Origin: G963665925 sp963676345
Lineage (GTDB): Bacteria > Bacillota > Clostridia > Peptostreptococcales > Acidaminobacteraceae
DNA: 64,000 nucleotides
Direction: 5' to 3'
NCBI GenBank assembly: GCA_963676345.2
Contig: CAXXTS010000001.1
Span: 372,001-436,000, forward strand
Position 1 is the stretch's first letter, and the number at the start of each line of letters is the position of its first letter. Positions 1 through 8,876 of the stretch are shown in pieces. Position numbers and translations under genes: made by a program. The notes under the pieces are model-generated. The model saw only the letters and a list, made by a program, of their open reading frames with translations. It did not search any database and was not told where the DNA came from.

Positions 1-355
1 TGTCCTTGAAGTCAACAGACCCGTCTTCAAGAACTTTTGGCTTTACTTCTCTATTGATATCAACAAGGTACTTGATCTCCCCATCTCTTCCATTCTGGTG
101 CGGCTTGCCCTTTGCCACAATAACATTCTGCACGCGTTCTGGATGCTGGGCAATCGTATCAACAACATCAAGGTCAACACCTACGGTTATGTTCTTTTCT
201 TTGAGTTTTGACAAGATTAGATCATGCGTAATAAGTGCGGGGGAATCCCCTGGATCCACTGTCACAGATGCTGAGTAATAATCGCCAGCTATTGTTATTT
301 TTATGATTGGTTCTTTAGCGTTTGCCATGTCCTGTGTTGTATTTTCATTTGACAC
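1..355 (-). CDS. FapA/DUF342 family protein, N-terminal part (3' end outside window)
   Basis: The reading frame runs unbroken from a GTG at 355 to the window edge, giving the first ~118 residues. The segment with VDVDVVDTIAQHPE, followed by GKPHQNGRDGEIKYLVD, matches the conserved N-terminal part of FapA (DUF342) proteins, which are common next to flagellar operons in Clostridia and Vibrio. GTG is preceded by a G-rich GGGGTGG. An in-frame ATG at 328 is the alternative start. It follows sigD by 28 bases and is probably the last gene of the fla/che operon, in the slot held by swrB in Bacillus. Biochemical function is not established; in some bacteria FapA-type proteins affect polar localisation or polymer export. 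Confidence 0.8.
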   Translation of the reverse strand, partial: MSNENTTQDMANAKEPIIKITIAGDYYSASVTVDPGDSPALITHDLILSKLKEKNITVGVDLDVVDTIAQHPERVQNVIVAKGKPHQNGRDGEIKYLVDINREVKPKVLEDGSVDFKD

Positions 356-383
356 TTAGACCACCCCGTCATTTCTTTTTTAT

Positions 384-1124
384 TTAATATAAGTCCTCGA
401 TCGCCCCTCTGAGTTTCAAAATAGCTTTTGTATGAAGCTGCGAAATTCTCGATTCAGATATTTCCAGAACACTTGCTATTTCTTTATATGTCAGTTCTGA
501 AAAGTAATATAGATCTACAATCATCCGCTCACGTTCCGGGAGGGCATCAATACGTTCCATCAATAGTTTCTTCGTTTCCTTATCAAACAAATTTCCTTCT
601 GGACTGATTTCGCGGTCCTCGGAACGGATGTTGAAATTAGAATTTTCCGAAAGCTTTTCGTCTAAGGACATCACTGACAGGGCACTGGCTTCACCCATGA
701 ACTTATTCAGGTCTTGAACGCTCATGCCCATTTCTTTCGCAAGCATATCATCAGTAATATTGTCCCCATGACTATTATGCAATCTATTCATCACTTCATC
801 TAGCTGTTTGAAACGCTGTCTAGTAGATCTTGGGATCCAGTCTAAGGCCCTAATTTGATCAACTATAGCACCTCTGATTCGGATGTTGGCATAGGTTTCA
901 AATTTCACTTTCTTATCGATATCAAATTTCTCAATAGCATCAATAAGTCCAATAATACCATAGCTTACCAAATCATCGAATTCAACATTTGCATTAAATG
1001 ACGTATATAATCTTCCTGATATAATTTTAACAAGCTCAACATATTCAATTATAAGTTGCTCTTTGGCGTTTTGGCTGCCATCACTCTTATACGCCTTCCA
1101 TAATTCGTTAAGATTATTAGACAT
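384..1124 (-). CDS. sigD: RNA polymerase sigma-28 factor (SigD/FliA/WhiG family)
   Basis: A 246-residue sigma factor for late flagellar, motility and chemotaxis genes. Region 2 is visible around VEFDDLVSYGIIGLIDAIEKFD and KFETYANIRIRGAIVDQIRALDW, a hallmark of FliA/WhiG sigma factors. Region 4 with its helix-turn-helix is at the C-terminus (LTYKEIASVLEISESRISQLH). Length is typical. ATG 1124 has GAGG five bases upstream. It follows cheD by 31 bases and precedes a FapA-type gene, the same end-of-operon position as in Bacillus subtilis. No flgM gene is visible in the window, so the anti-sigma factor must be elsewhere. A near-consensus sigma-28 promoter lies at the other end of this operon. Confidence 0.96.
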   Translation of the reverse strand: MSNNLNELWKAYKSDGSQNAKEQLIIEYVELVKIISGRLYTSFNANVEFDDLVSYGIIGLIDAIEKFDIDKKVKFETYANIRIRGAIVDQIRALDWIPRSTRQRFKQLDEVMNRLHNSHGDNITDDMLAKEMGMSVQDLNKFMGEASALSVMSLDEKLSENSNFNIRSEDREISPEGNLFDKETKKLLMERIDALPERERMIVDLYYFSELTYKEIASVLEISESRISQLHTKAILKLRGAIEDLY

Positions 1125-1155
1125 GCCAACCTCGTCCCCTTTTTATGCTAAATAT

Positions 1156-1641
1156 CTAAACTGTCTTCGTACCATGGCCGATTGTCTTAATTAAAAGCCG
1201 ACCATCTTCAGGGTAAAATTCAATCGTACGTCCAAAGTTTCCGCCAGTATCGTCCGCCTTTATAGGTATGCCCATGTCTTTAAGTATAGAACGAACCGCG
1301 TCAGCATTTCTTGCGCCTATTTTCATCATGTCGTTGCTGCTGGAAAAAGAAAACATTTGGGCTCCGCCAGCAATTTTTCCGACGAGGCGCCTTTTGTTGG
1401 CGCCCTTAGTTATCATTTCTTTTATCATGTCATCTATTGCCGTATCTGCAAATTTTGCCCGGTTTGAATTATTCCTAATAGTTTGACTGCTTGGCAACAT
1501 AATGTGCGCAAGCCCTGATACTTTTGTTACAGGATCATATAAACAAATTCCAATACAAGACCCTAACCCCAAAGTTGACAATACTTCAGGAGGCCCAGTA
1601 ACTTTCAAATCAGCCATTCCAACTTTAATTACTTGACTCAT
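1156..1641 (-). CDS. cheD: Chemoreceptor glutamine deamidase CheD
   Basis: Deamidates glutamines on chemoreceptors and, in the Firmicutes scheme, also binds CheC and stimulates its CheY-P phosphatase activity. The catalytic Cys29 lies in LGLGSCIGICLYD and the catalytic His46 in GLAHIMLPS, both as in characterised CheD. At 161 residues it is full length. Its ATG overlaps the stop codon of cheC (ATGA at 1641-1638), so the two interacting partners are translationally coupled. The GGG of the upstream AGGGAT serves as ribosome binding site. Confidence 0.95.
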   Translation of the reverse strand: MSQVIKVGMADLKVTGPPEVLSTLGLGSCIGICLYDPVTKVSGLAHIMLPSSQTIRNNSNRAKFADTAIDDMIKEMITKGANKRRLVGKIAGGAQMFSFSSSNDMMKIGARNADAVRSILKDMGIPIKADDTGGNFGRTIEFYPEDGRLLIKTIGHGTKTV

Positions 1642-2255
1642 ATCTGTATCCCTAGACTCCCAAATAACGTATCGTACGAATCCAAGTCAGGTACCAAGAA
1701 GAAAAATCCTCGTACAGAATCATTCTCTTGAAACTCAATGAACTCATTTTCTATAATGAGTATTTTATCACTGACTTGTCCAAATTCAATTGCAGGTACG
1801 CTGAGAACCGCGCCTGCCATGTCTACTGCGATAGATGGAATGGAAATTTTAACATTCAGGTTTGTCAGGCCTGATAAAGATGAAATATATGAACCAGAAA
1901 GTATATTCCCGATCTCTTTGAGAGCTGAGAATGTAAATTCATCCATTGTAGTTTCTTCTCTTGGCATCAGTAAGTTAACGAGTGCCAAAGCATCTTCAAG
2001 GTTCAAGACAAACATAATGCTGCCGTTTATGTCCCCCTCAATTTTGAAGAATATGCCACATACTTGATTTTCTGCTCCGCCCAGGAGTTCCGGTACCTCT
2101 GCAAAGTCCAAAACGTTAACCTTTGGGACGTTCATGTCTACCTTCTTGTTAATCATCTTAGCAAGGGCAGTTGCAGCATTACCTGCACCTATGTTCCCGA
2201 TTTCTTTTAATACATCGAGTACCATGGTATCCATTTGCTCAATATAACTGCTCAT
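1638..2255 (-). CDS. cheC: CheY-P phosphatase CheC
   Basis: A 205-residue CheC/CheX/FliY-family phosphatase. It carries two copies of the active-site helix pattern (Asp/Ser-x3-Glu-x2-Asn): DVLKEIGNIGAGNAATAL near the N-terminus and SALKEIGNILSGSYISSL around residue 110. Having both is typical of CheC. It hydrolyses CheY-P and is modulated by CheD, giving one branch of adaptation. Start ATG 2255 has AGGAG seven bases upstream. It lies between cheW and cheD in the che block of the fla/che operon. Confidence 0.95.
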   Translation of the reverse strand: MSSYIEQMDTMVLDVLKEIGNIGAGNAATALAKMINKKVDMNVPKVNVLDFAEVPELLGGAENQVCGIFFKIEGDINGSIMFVLNLEDALALVNLLMPREETTMDEFTFSALKEIGNILSGSYISSLSGLTNLNVKISIPSIAVDMAGAVLSVPAIEFGQVSDKILIIENEFIEFQENDSVRGFFFLVPDLDSYDTLFGSLGIQI

Positions 2256-2276
2256 TTACACGCTCCTGTCCTGGGA

Positions 2277-2717
2277 TTACTCTGCTTCAATGCTCTCAAT
2301 TCCAAGAACTTTTTTTAGGTCAATCAGCATCACAATACGTTCGTCATGTTTGCCAATTTCTCTAACAAAGTCATCACTGCCACCTTTAATGCTCGGTGCA
2401 GGGTCAACATTATCTCTGTCAATTTGGAACACTTCCGAAGAAGAATCGGCAATCATACCAACTGTGTATTCCTTATAGTTCACAATAATTATTCTAGACT
2501 CGTCTGTGAAATCCTCTCTTGGAATAGAAAATCTTTTACGCAAGTCAATGACCGGAATAACATTACCACGCAGATTGACTACACCTTCAACGTGTGCTTC
2601 AGTATAAGGCACACGCGTAATAGGAAGCATTTTTTCAATATTTTCAACGAATTTAATGTCAATGCCATAAGACTCGTTATTCACTTTGAATACAACATAC
2701 TCTTTTATGTTACTCAT
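2277..2717 (-). CDS. cheW: Chemotaxis adaptor CheW
   Basis: A 146-residue single-domain CheW that links chemoreceptors to CheA in the signalling array. The family signature VEGVVNLRGNVIPVIDLRKRF is present around residues 43-63 and the C-terminal KKVLGIE completes the SH3-like pair of subdomains. Length is typical. ATG 2717 follows an AGGAGA box. It sits directly downstream of cheA, whose C-terminal P5 domain is a homologue of CheW. Confidence 0.96.
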   Translation of the reverse strand: MSNIKEYVVFKVNNESYGIDIKFVENIEKMLPITRVPYTEAHVEGVVNLRGNVIPVIDLRKRFSIPREDFTDESRIIIVNYKEYTVGMIADSSSEVFQIDRDNVDPAPSIKGGSDDFVREIGKHDERIVMLIDLKKVLGIESIEAE

Positions 2718-2743
2718 GGTTATCTCTCCTTTGCACAGTCTAA

Positions 2744-4882
2744 TTACAGAAGTTGATTTGGATCTACGATCAGTGCAACGCTACCATTACCAAGTATTGT
2801 AGCACCCGCAATTGTTTTAGCACCCGTCAGGTATCTGCCAAGTGACTTAATAACAATTTCCTGTTGTCCTATTAGACTGTCAACAACAAGACCTGCTTCT
2901 TGTTCGCCTTTTCGAACGATTACAACAATCATCTCGCTCTTATCTTCTGGCTCTTCTTTGTATGGAACCTCAAGAATTTCGCTCAGCTTGATAATCGGGA
3001 GTGTCTTGTTTCTATAAAGAACCACTTCTTGATTTTGCACCATACTGATAGATGATTTTTCAATAGTCGTAATTTCTTTAATATTGTTTAGAGGCAGAGC
3101 ATACTTCTCATCTGCAAGATTAACCATGAGCGCTTGAATAATTGCAAGTGTAAGTGGTAGACGAATCGTAAACTTACTGCCTTTTCCAAGATCAGAGTCC
3201 ACTTCAACAGTACCATTCAGAGATTCAATTTTACTCTTAACAACGTCAAGGCCTACACCTCGACCCGATAAGTCTGTGATTTTTTCTGCAGTAGAAAAAC
3301 CAGGTCTAAACAGCAAATTGATAATGTCTCTCTTGGACATTGTTTCAACTTCTCTGTCTGATACAACCCCTTTGTTTTGAGCAATTGATAGAATTTTGTC
3401 TGGATCAATGCCGCTGCCGTCATCTTCCACTTCAATAACAACTGTATTTCCATCTGGATAAGCTCTAAGTGCTACAGTGCCTTTTTCAGGTTTTGCATGA
3501 TCAGCACGTTCATCCGGAGATTCAATACCGTGATCAATTGAGTTTCTGATTAAGTGAATGAGCGGATCTCCAATTTCATCAATAACTGTACGATCGACTT
3601 CAGTGTCCTCACCAGACATAATCAATTGTATATTCTTTCCTAAATCTTTTGATAAATCCCTTACCATGCGTGGGAAACGGTTAAATGTTCTCTCAACCGG
3701 CACCATGCGGACTTTCATAACGGCATCATGAAGACTTGTTGTAATACGCTCAAGGTATTCAACCGCGTCGTCCATATTTTGGCTGCTGCCAGTTCCCTCT
3801 GCCACTTCAAGTCGCGTCTTAATGATAATCAGCTCGCTGACAAGATTCATCAGATTGTCGAGTCTATCGATGTCAACACGAACTGTTTTAGATGTTTTTG
3901 CTTTTTCCTTCATTTGCTTTTTATCATCGGCAGATGCTTTCTTTGAAACTTTTTTAGCTGGTTTAGCGACAGGCTCTGGTGCTTTCTTCTCTTCAAGCTC
4001 AACCGCTTTACCCTCAGCTTCTTCTTTTACATCTTCTTCAACCTTTTCAGCTTTAGCCTCAGGTTGTGTTTTTACTGTAGATGAAATCTCATCTGTCTCA
4101 ACAGCTACAACTTGAACATCTGCGATTTCTGAAATATTCATAATCTCAGTATGCGTTCTCTCTGCATCTAAATTGGTGATGTAAAGCACTTCAAATGAGT
4201 CTTCGAAGTTTTCATCTTCAATATCTTCTGCAGATGGGAATGACTTAACAATTTCACCAGATTGCTCTAGTGTGTTAAAAACAATAAAGGAGCGTGCAGC
4301 TTTTAGCATACAGCTTTCATCAATGGTTACTTTGACTTTTAATATATGCATCGCCTGAGCACGAGCTTCCTTAAGCACGTCTGCAATCTCTGACAAATCC
4401 ATATGAAATGCATCGCTGTCCTGCTCTTGTTCTTGGACTTCCTGAACTTCTTCGCTCACCGGTTCAGTGTCTACTGCGCCGCCTGCCTCGACAACGCCCT
4501 TATTCACAAGGATGTTTTGTAGTTTTTTAACCAGCGGTGTTGCGTCGGTACTGCTTTCTTGCCCTGTGCTTTCCAGCGAATTGATATGGTCTTCCAGCAT
4601 GTCAAAGCATTCAAAGAGAATATCTACAATACCAGTCGTAACTGGAATTTCACCATTTCGTACTTTATGAAGGACATTTTCCATTTCATGCGTAACATTG
4701 GCAACCTGCGTGAAACCCATAGTTCCAGCCATACCTTTGATCGTATGCGCAATTCTGAAGATCTCATTCAGTAAATTTAAATCTTCTGTATTGTTTTCAA
4801 GATCGAGTAGAATTGTGTTCATATGCTGTAAATGTTCTTTTGACTCATCAATAAAAATTTCAAGATACTGACTCATATCCAT
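2744..4882 (-). CDS. cheA: Chemotaxis sensor histidine kinase CheA
   Basis: A 712-residue kinase with the full P1-P5 layout. P1 (HPt) holds phospho-acceptor His46 in RIAHTIKGMAG. A P2-like CheY/CheB docking domain lies near residues 170-260, then an acidic, alanine- and lysine-rich linker (about 265-330). The P3 dimerisation helices begin near VRVDIDRLDNLMNLV. The P4 ATPase shows HLIRNSIDHGIE (N box), VEDDGSGID (G1) and GRGVGLDVVKS (G2). The CheW-like P5 forms the C-terminus. It phosphorylates CheY and CheB in response to receptor state. ATG 4882 has GGGGGTG upstream, inside the last codons of cheB. Confidence 0.97.
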   Translation of the reverse strand: MDMSQYLEIFIDESKEHLQHMNTILLDLENNTEDLNLLNEIFRIAHTIKGMAGTMGFTQVANVTHEMENVLHKVRNGEIPVTTGIVDILFECFDMLEDHINSLESTGQESSTDATPLVKKLQNILVNKGVVEAGGAVDTEPVSEEVQEVQEQEQDSDAFHMDLSEIADVLKEARAQAMHILKVKVTIDESCMLKAARSFIVFNTLEQSGEIVKSFPSAEDIEDENFEDSFEVLYITNLDAERTHTEIMNISEIADVQVVAVETDEISSTVKTQPEAKAEKVEEDVKEEAEGKAVELEEKKAPEPVAKPAKKVSKKASADDKKQMKEKAKTSKTVRVDIDRLDNLMNLVSELIIIKTRLEVAEGTGSSQNMDDAVEYLERITTSLHDAVMKVRMVPVERTFNRFPRMVRDLSKDLGKNIQLIMSGEDTEVDRTVIDEIGDPLIHLIRNSIDHGIESPDERADHAKPEKGTVALRAYPDGNTVVIEVEDDGSGIDPDKILSIAQNKGVVSDREVETMSKRDIINLLFRPGFSTAEKITDLSGRGVGLDVVKSKIESLNGTVEVDSDLGKGSKFTIRLPLTLAIIQALMVNLADEKYALPLNNIKEITTIEKSSISMVQNQEVVLYRNKTLPIIKLSEILEVPYKEEPEDKSEMIVVIVRKGEQEAGLVVDSLIGQQEIVIKSLGRYLTGAKTIAGATILGNGSVALIVDPNQLL

Positions 4883-4886
4883 AAAT

Positions 4887-5969
4887 CTACACCCCCATGG
4901 CTTTCAGGATCTCATTCGAGATATCACTTAACGTTACAACTCTGTCGACTACACCTTCAGCGATTGCTGATTTTGGCATTCCAAAGACTACACAGCTTTC
5001 TTCATCTTGTGCTATAATATGTGCTTTGTTCATTTGCTTGATGTTTACTAGCCCCTTTGCTCCATCAGCGCCCATACCTGTCATAATCACTCCGATAATA
5101 TTCTGCGATCCGAGATCGGCAATGGAGTACATCATAGCATCAACAGAAGGCTTATGTCCTGTTACTGGCGGGTCGTCTCCCAGATTAATTTTATATCCAT
5201 GCCTGTCACGGATCACTCTTAAATGATAATCACCAGGCGCGATATAAACCCATCCGGGTTTCAAAACATCATTATTTTCAGCTTCCTTGACATTGACTTC
5301 AGACATTGCATTCATTCTGTCTGCAAGCGATTTAGTGAATCCCGGCGGCATGTGCTGTACAACGACAACACTTGCATCCAGATTGCCTGGAAGCATTGGT
5401 ATCACAGATTGAAGTGCTCTAGGCCCCCCTGTAGAGGTGCCGATGGCAATAATCTTTTTCAAGGTTCCGCCACCACTGCTTTCCGGCACACTAGGTGCCC
5501 TTTGTTTAACTGGCGCATTTCTGCGCTCCTGTCTACGCTGCGTTTTTTGAACAGACTTGACCGGACGCATATGTGCGCGTTTTACAATTTTTATTTTCTC
5601 ATGCAATTTGACTTTTACATCATCTGTATTCACTTTGAATATGCTTGATGGTTTTGTAATAAAGTCTATTGCACCAAGTTCAAGTGAACGGATTGTAGCA
5701 TCTGCCCCCTCTTTCGTTACACTGCTCAGCATAAGAACGGGTACAGGGCACTCCTCCATTATAGCTCTAAGCGCATCAAGGCCATCCATCACCGGCATTT
5801 CCACATCGAGTGTGACCACATCCGGTTTAAGTGTCTTCACTTTTTCAATCGCTTCTTTTCCATTTCTTGCAGTAGCGATGACCTCTAAGGCATCGTCCTC
5901 ATTAATCATATCTGTGATAACCCGCCTCATAAAGGCGGAATCATCTACTACTAAAACTTTTGTTTTCAT
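4887..5969 (-). CDS. cheB: Chemotaxis response regulator protein-glutamate methylesterase CheB
   Basis: An N-terminal receiver domain with phospho-acceptor Asp55 (VTLDVEMPVMDG) is joined by a basic linker to the methylesterase domain. The catalytic triad is visible as GTSTGG (Ser), QHMPPGFTKSLADRM (His) and MTGMGADG (Asp). It demethylates receptor glutamates, opposing CheR; no cheR gene is in the window. A start at ATG 5969 is chosen because it overlaps the stop of the PilZ gene (TGATG) and has AAGGGCTG upstream. A TTG one codon earlier would add a residue. Confidence 0.96.
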   Translation of the reverse strand: MKTKVLVVDDSAFMRRVITDMINEDDALEVIATARNGKEAIEKVKTLKPDVVTLDVEMPVMDGLDALRAIMEECPVPVLMLSSVTKEGADATIRSLELGAIDFITKPSSIFKVNTDDVKVKLHEKIKIVKRAHMRPVKSVQKTQRRQERRNAPVKQRAPSVPESSGGGTLKKIIAIGTSTGGPRALQSVIPMLPGNLDASVVVVQHMPPGFTKSLADRMNAMSEVNVKEAENNDVLKPGWVYIAPGDYHLRVIRDRHGYKINLGDDPPVTGHKPSVDAMMYSIADLGSQNIIGVIMTGMGADGAKGLVNIKQMNKAHIIAQDEESCVVFGMPKSAIAEGVVDRVVTLSDISNEILKAMGV

Positions 5970-6715
5970 CAAATCAGCCCTTTTTTACGCATACTTCTCT
6001 GCTTTTTGAAAATGTAACTGATAATCTGAGAACGCACTTGATCGTCCATTCCCTCAAACATAATACCAATTTGGTAGTTTTCATAGGTATCCATAGTTTT
6101 TGAACAACGTACCACTTTACCTGTAAACTCTAGTTCCTGCTCATCGAGTGTTAAAAAACCCTTAACATTTATACCTTCCTCAAGAGGCTTGCGACTAAGT
6201 GCTTTCAGCCCGCCGCCACTTAAGTCTTTACCAGTCATTTCAATATACTCCAGTTCAGGCTCTTCGACGAGAATATCCGGATTGTCCTTGTACTTTTCCT
6301 TCATAGCTTCATATTTTTCAATTGCTTCCTCAGAGATCTCTTCTTGGTCTGGATCTTCAACACGTATATCACCGATGTACGGCAGTCTAAAGTACTTGCG
6401 TCGTTGCGATTTTTTAATATCACTGCTCTTAGTCAAGTGCACAACGCTAATATTTTCAAAGTCGGTACGACTGCCTACGGTCGCATAAAATGTATATATC
6501 CCAGAAGTGTCTCTGGTTAGCATGACAAGAATCATAGCCCCCTTATCAAGGGCATACAAGTGACCTTCGTATATTGGGGCACTTATGAAAAACTCTTTAT
6601 TGTTCTTCACAAGCTGAATATTGGATTTTAGTCTCAGTATTGTGTTGTCTTTGGTCAGTATATCCAGATCAACTGGATCTCCAGGTTCCATGACCTTATC
6701 AAATTCCAAGCCCAC
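5969..6715 (-). CDS. YcgR-like flagellar brake protein with PilZ domain
   Basis: A 248-residue protein with an N-terminal YcgR-type domain (FlgZ/YcgR_2-like, about residues 1-95) and a C-terminal PilZ domain. The c-di-GMP binding motifs are intact: an RxxxR-type stretch in SQRRKYFRLPY and DLSGGG downstream. Proteins of this class (E. coli YcgR, B. subtilis MotI/YpfA) slow or disengage the motor when c-di-GMP is high. It starts at GTG 6715 with AGGAGG six bases upstream, and is coupled to cheB. In B. subtilis the equivalent gene lies outside the fla/che operon, so its placement here suggests co-expression of motor and brake. Motor binding is inferred. Confidence 0.86.
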   Translation of the reverse strand: MGLEFDKVMEPGDPVDLDILTKDNTILRLKSNIQLVKNNKEFFISAPIYEGHLYALDKGAMILVMLTRDTSGIYTFYATVGSRTDFENISVVHLTKSSDIKKSQRRKYFRLPYIGDIRVEDPDQEEISEEAIEKYEAMKEKYKDNPDILVEEPELEYIEMTGKDLSGGGLKALSRKPLEEGINVKGFLTLDEQELEFTGKVVRCSKTMDTYENYQIGIMFEGMDDQVRSQIISYIFKKQRSMRKKGLI

Positions 6716-6759
6716 AGTACCCCCTCCTGACTATTATAATAATGTGGCTTCCCATTTCA

Positions 6760-7641
6760 CTACGTTGCCCTGAACAGCTTTTCAATGAATCGTGTGAATC
6801 CATTTGCTGACCCAGTAAAAGTCTTATTGTTTTCAATATTATACGCTATAAGCTCTACACCCCTGCTTGCCAAACAATTTGGATGTTCAAGCAAAAATGG
6901 GTTTTGGGTTCTTACAGCTTTTTTAACATTATTATCTTCATAAATATACCCCAAAATATCCAATTCAACATCCAGGAATTTTTTTGCTGCTGAATTGAGC
7001 TTGTGATAAACACTCTGTCCTTCTTTATTGGAGTCAACTCTGTTTACGACCACTTTGATGTTTTTCTCAACACTTACAATGTTTTTTATGAGTGCGTAAG
7101 CATCTGTAATAGATGTAGGGTCAGGCGTTATCACCAGCACCACATCTGAAGCAGCTTCAATAAATGAGATAACGGACTGGTTCAGACCAGCACCTGTATC
7201 TATCAATATATAATCAGAGTCTTCATTTAAAAATTCCAAGCTTTCAATGAGTCTTGAAATTTCTTCAGTTCCCATGTTCACCAAATCCATAACACCGGAA
7301 CCACCTGAAATAATGCGAATCCCGTGAGGCCCATCGACGATAATGTCGCGGATGCGCTTTTCATTTCGTATAACATGTGACAGTGTGAATTTGGGTACGA
7401 GACCCAAAACCACATCTATATTGGCTAGGCCTAAATCAGCATCGATAATTGTTACGCTTTTACCAAGCTTTCCAAGGGCAATCGCCAAATTCACAGTAAA
7501 ATTCGTTTTGCCTACGCCGCCCTTACCGCTAGATACAGTTATAATTCTTGCATCGCGGGTAGATGGACTCTTTTCTTCAGCCTCAGATCGTTTTACTTTT
7601 GAGCTATATATAATTTCTCTTAATTTCTGCGCTTGATCCAT
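6760..7641 (-). CDS. flhG: Flagellar number regulator FlhG (MinD/ParA-type ATPase)
   Basis: A 293-residue MinD-like ATPase (YlxH in Bacillus). The deviant Walker A SSGKGGVGKTNFTVNLA sits near residue 40, followed by DADLGLANIDVVLG and DTGAGL. The C-terminal segment around residues 275-290 (NGFTRFIEKLF) would be the membrane-targeting helix. In the family it limits flagellar number and helps assemble FliM/FliY rings, and it stimulates the GTPase FlhF encoded immediately upstream. ATG 7641 starts two bases after the flhF stop codon. Confidence 0.94.
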   Translation of the reverse strand: MDQAQKLREIIYSSKVKRSEAEEKSPSTRDARIITVSSGKGGVGKTNFTVNLAIALGKLGKSVTIIDADLGLANIDVVLGLVPKFTLSHVIRNEKRIRDIIVDGPHGIRIISGGSGVMDLVNMGTEEISRLIESLEFLNEDSDYILIDTGAGLNQSVISFIEAASDVVLVITPDPTSITDAYALIKNIVSVEKNIKVVVNRVDSNKEGQSVYHKLNSAAKKFLDVELDILGYIYEDNNVKKAVRTQNPFLLEHPNCLASRGVELIAYNIENNKTFTGSANGFTRFIEKLFRAT

Positions 7642-7643
7642 TG

Positions 7644-8876
7644 CTATTCCCCCACAATGAAGTTAACAACTTTATCGACATTCGCTATTTCGATATCATC
7701 CGGAACACTTTGCCCTATTGCAAAATAAGATAGAGGCTTACCCGTATGTGCTTTGACATTCAGTATGTTCCCTAAAGAGCTTGCTTCATCAAGTTTAGTG
7801 AACAGCAACTTATAATCTTTCAAGAAATCGTAGGAGTTCAAAATACTTACAATATCTTTATACCCCGTGGTTAAACTGATAACTAAAAAAATCTCTGGGT
7901 TTTTCAAGTGTTTAAGTAGATTTCCTAAATCGGCCTTAAGTTCATCGCTTTTATGAGAGCGACCAGCCGTATCAACGAGTACAAAATCCTTATCTTTATA
8001 TTTGTTCAGTGCTTCTCTTATTTCTTCTGCTTCATAAATAACAGTAAGTGGAATCCCTAGGATTTCACTGTATGTTTTGAGCTGTTCGACTGCCGCGATT
8101 CTAAATGTATCTGCAGTGACAAGGCCAACCGAACGGTTTTCAACGAGTGACAATCGCGCAGCAAGTTTTGCAAGGGTAGTCGTTTTTCCTACACCCGTAG
8201 GCCCTACGAACATATAAACACGCTGCGAACTCTCTTCATGCTCAATTGTATAAGGTTGACCCAACATATTTCTAACAATAGGTTCAATCGACTGCATAGA
8301 ACTGATTTCATGCCCTTCATCCAGAGCACTGAATATTGCGTCAATCGTATGTTCAGCCAGTTCCTTTTCTCTTAGCAGTGATCTGATCCCAGCTGCAGGA
8401 TTTGTCAAGTCGGATGATGTATCTATTACCGGCTCATCAACAGGTTCTTTCTGAACAGGTGTAAGATCAACAGGCTCATAAACTTCATTTTTTGGAATCT
8501 CCCGATGATCCAATTTCTCCATAATTTGAAACACCATTTTCTTAAGCTCGTCAACTTCGCCGCTTAAGTGGCTGTTTTCTGATACTTCAGGTTCATGCAC
8601 AGGCACAGGCTGGGCTGTCTTTTTTTGTTCAGAAATCTGACGTATAGCCTCTAGCGCTTCCTGAACCTCTTTGCCATGATTTTTTTTAGCTGGAGCACTT
8701 GGTTGAGGTTCATCGATTGCTGCAACAACTTCAACAAGTTTTGCACCAAACCATCCTGCTATGCCTTTCTTTTTAATTTTACGCGTATGAAGAATCACCG
8801 CATCACGCCCAAGTTCATTTTTAACTCGAATCATCGCTTCTGAAAGGTCATTCCCTATGTATCTTTTGACTTTCAT
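7644..8876 (-). CDS. flhF: Flagellar placement SRP-type GTPase FlhF
   Basis: A 410-residue member of the SRP GTPase family. The N-terminal basic B domain (about 1-150) contains a low-complexity linker, then the NG domain begins. GTPase motifs are FVGPTGVGKTTTLAKLAA (G1), TADTFRIAAVEQL (G2), VLVDTAGRSHKSDE (G3) and LLFTKLDEASSLG (G4). It sets the site of flagellar assembly and is regulated by FlhG. Its ATG overlaps the flhA stop (TAATG). It is a paralogue of Ffh and FtsY, both also encoded in this window. Confidence 0.95.
   Translation of the reverse strand: MKVKRYIGNDLSEAMIRVKNELGRDAVILHTRKIKKKGIAGWFGAKLVEVVAAIDEPQPSAPAKKNHGKEVQEALEAIRQISEQKKTAQPVPVHEPEVSENSHLSGEVDELKKMVFQIMEKLDHREIPKNEVYEPVDLTPVQKEPVDEPVIDTSSDLTNPAAGIRSLLREKELAEHTIDAIFSALDEGHEISSMQSIEPIVRNMLGQPYTIEHEESSQRVYMFVGPTGVGKTTTLAKLAARLSLVENRSVGLVTADTFRIAAVEQLKTYSEILGIPLTVIYEAEEIREALNKYKDKDFVLVDTAGRSHKSDELKADLGNLLKHLKNPEIFLVISLTTGYKDIVSILNSYDFLKDYKLLFTKLDEASSLGNILNVKAHTGKPLSYFAIGQSVPDDIEIANVDKVVNFIVGE

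Noticed and set aside
6..278. Plus-strand open frame at the left edge
   Set aside because: It is antisense to the FapA/DUF342 frame, which has clear family motifs on the minus strand.
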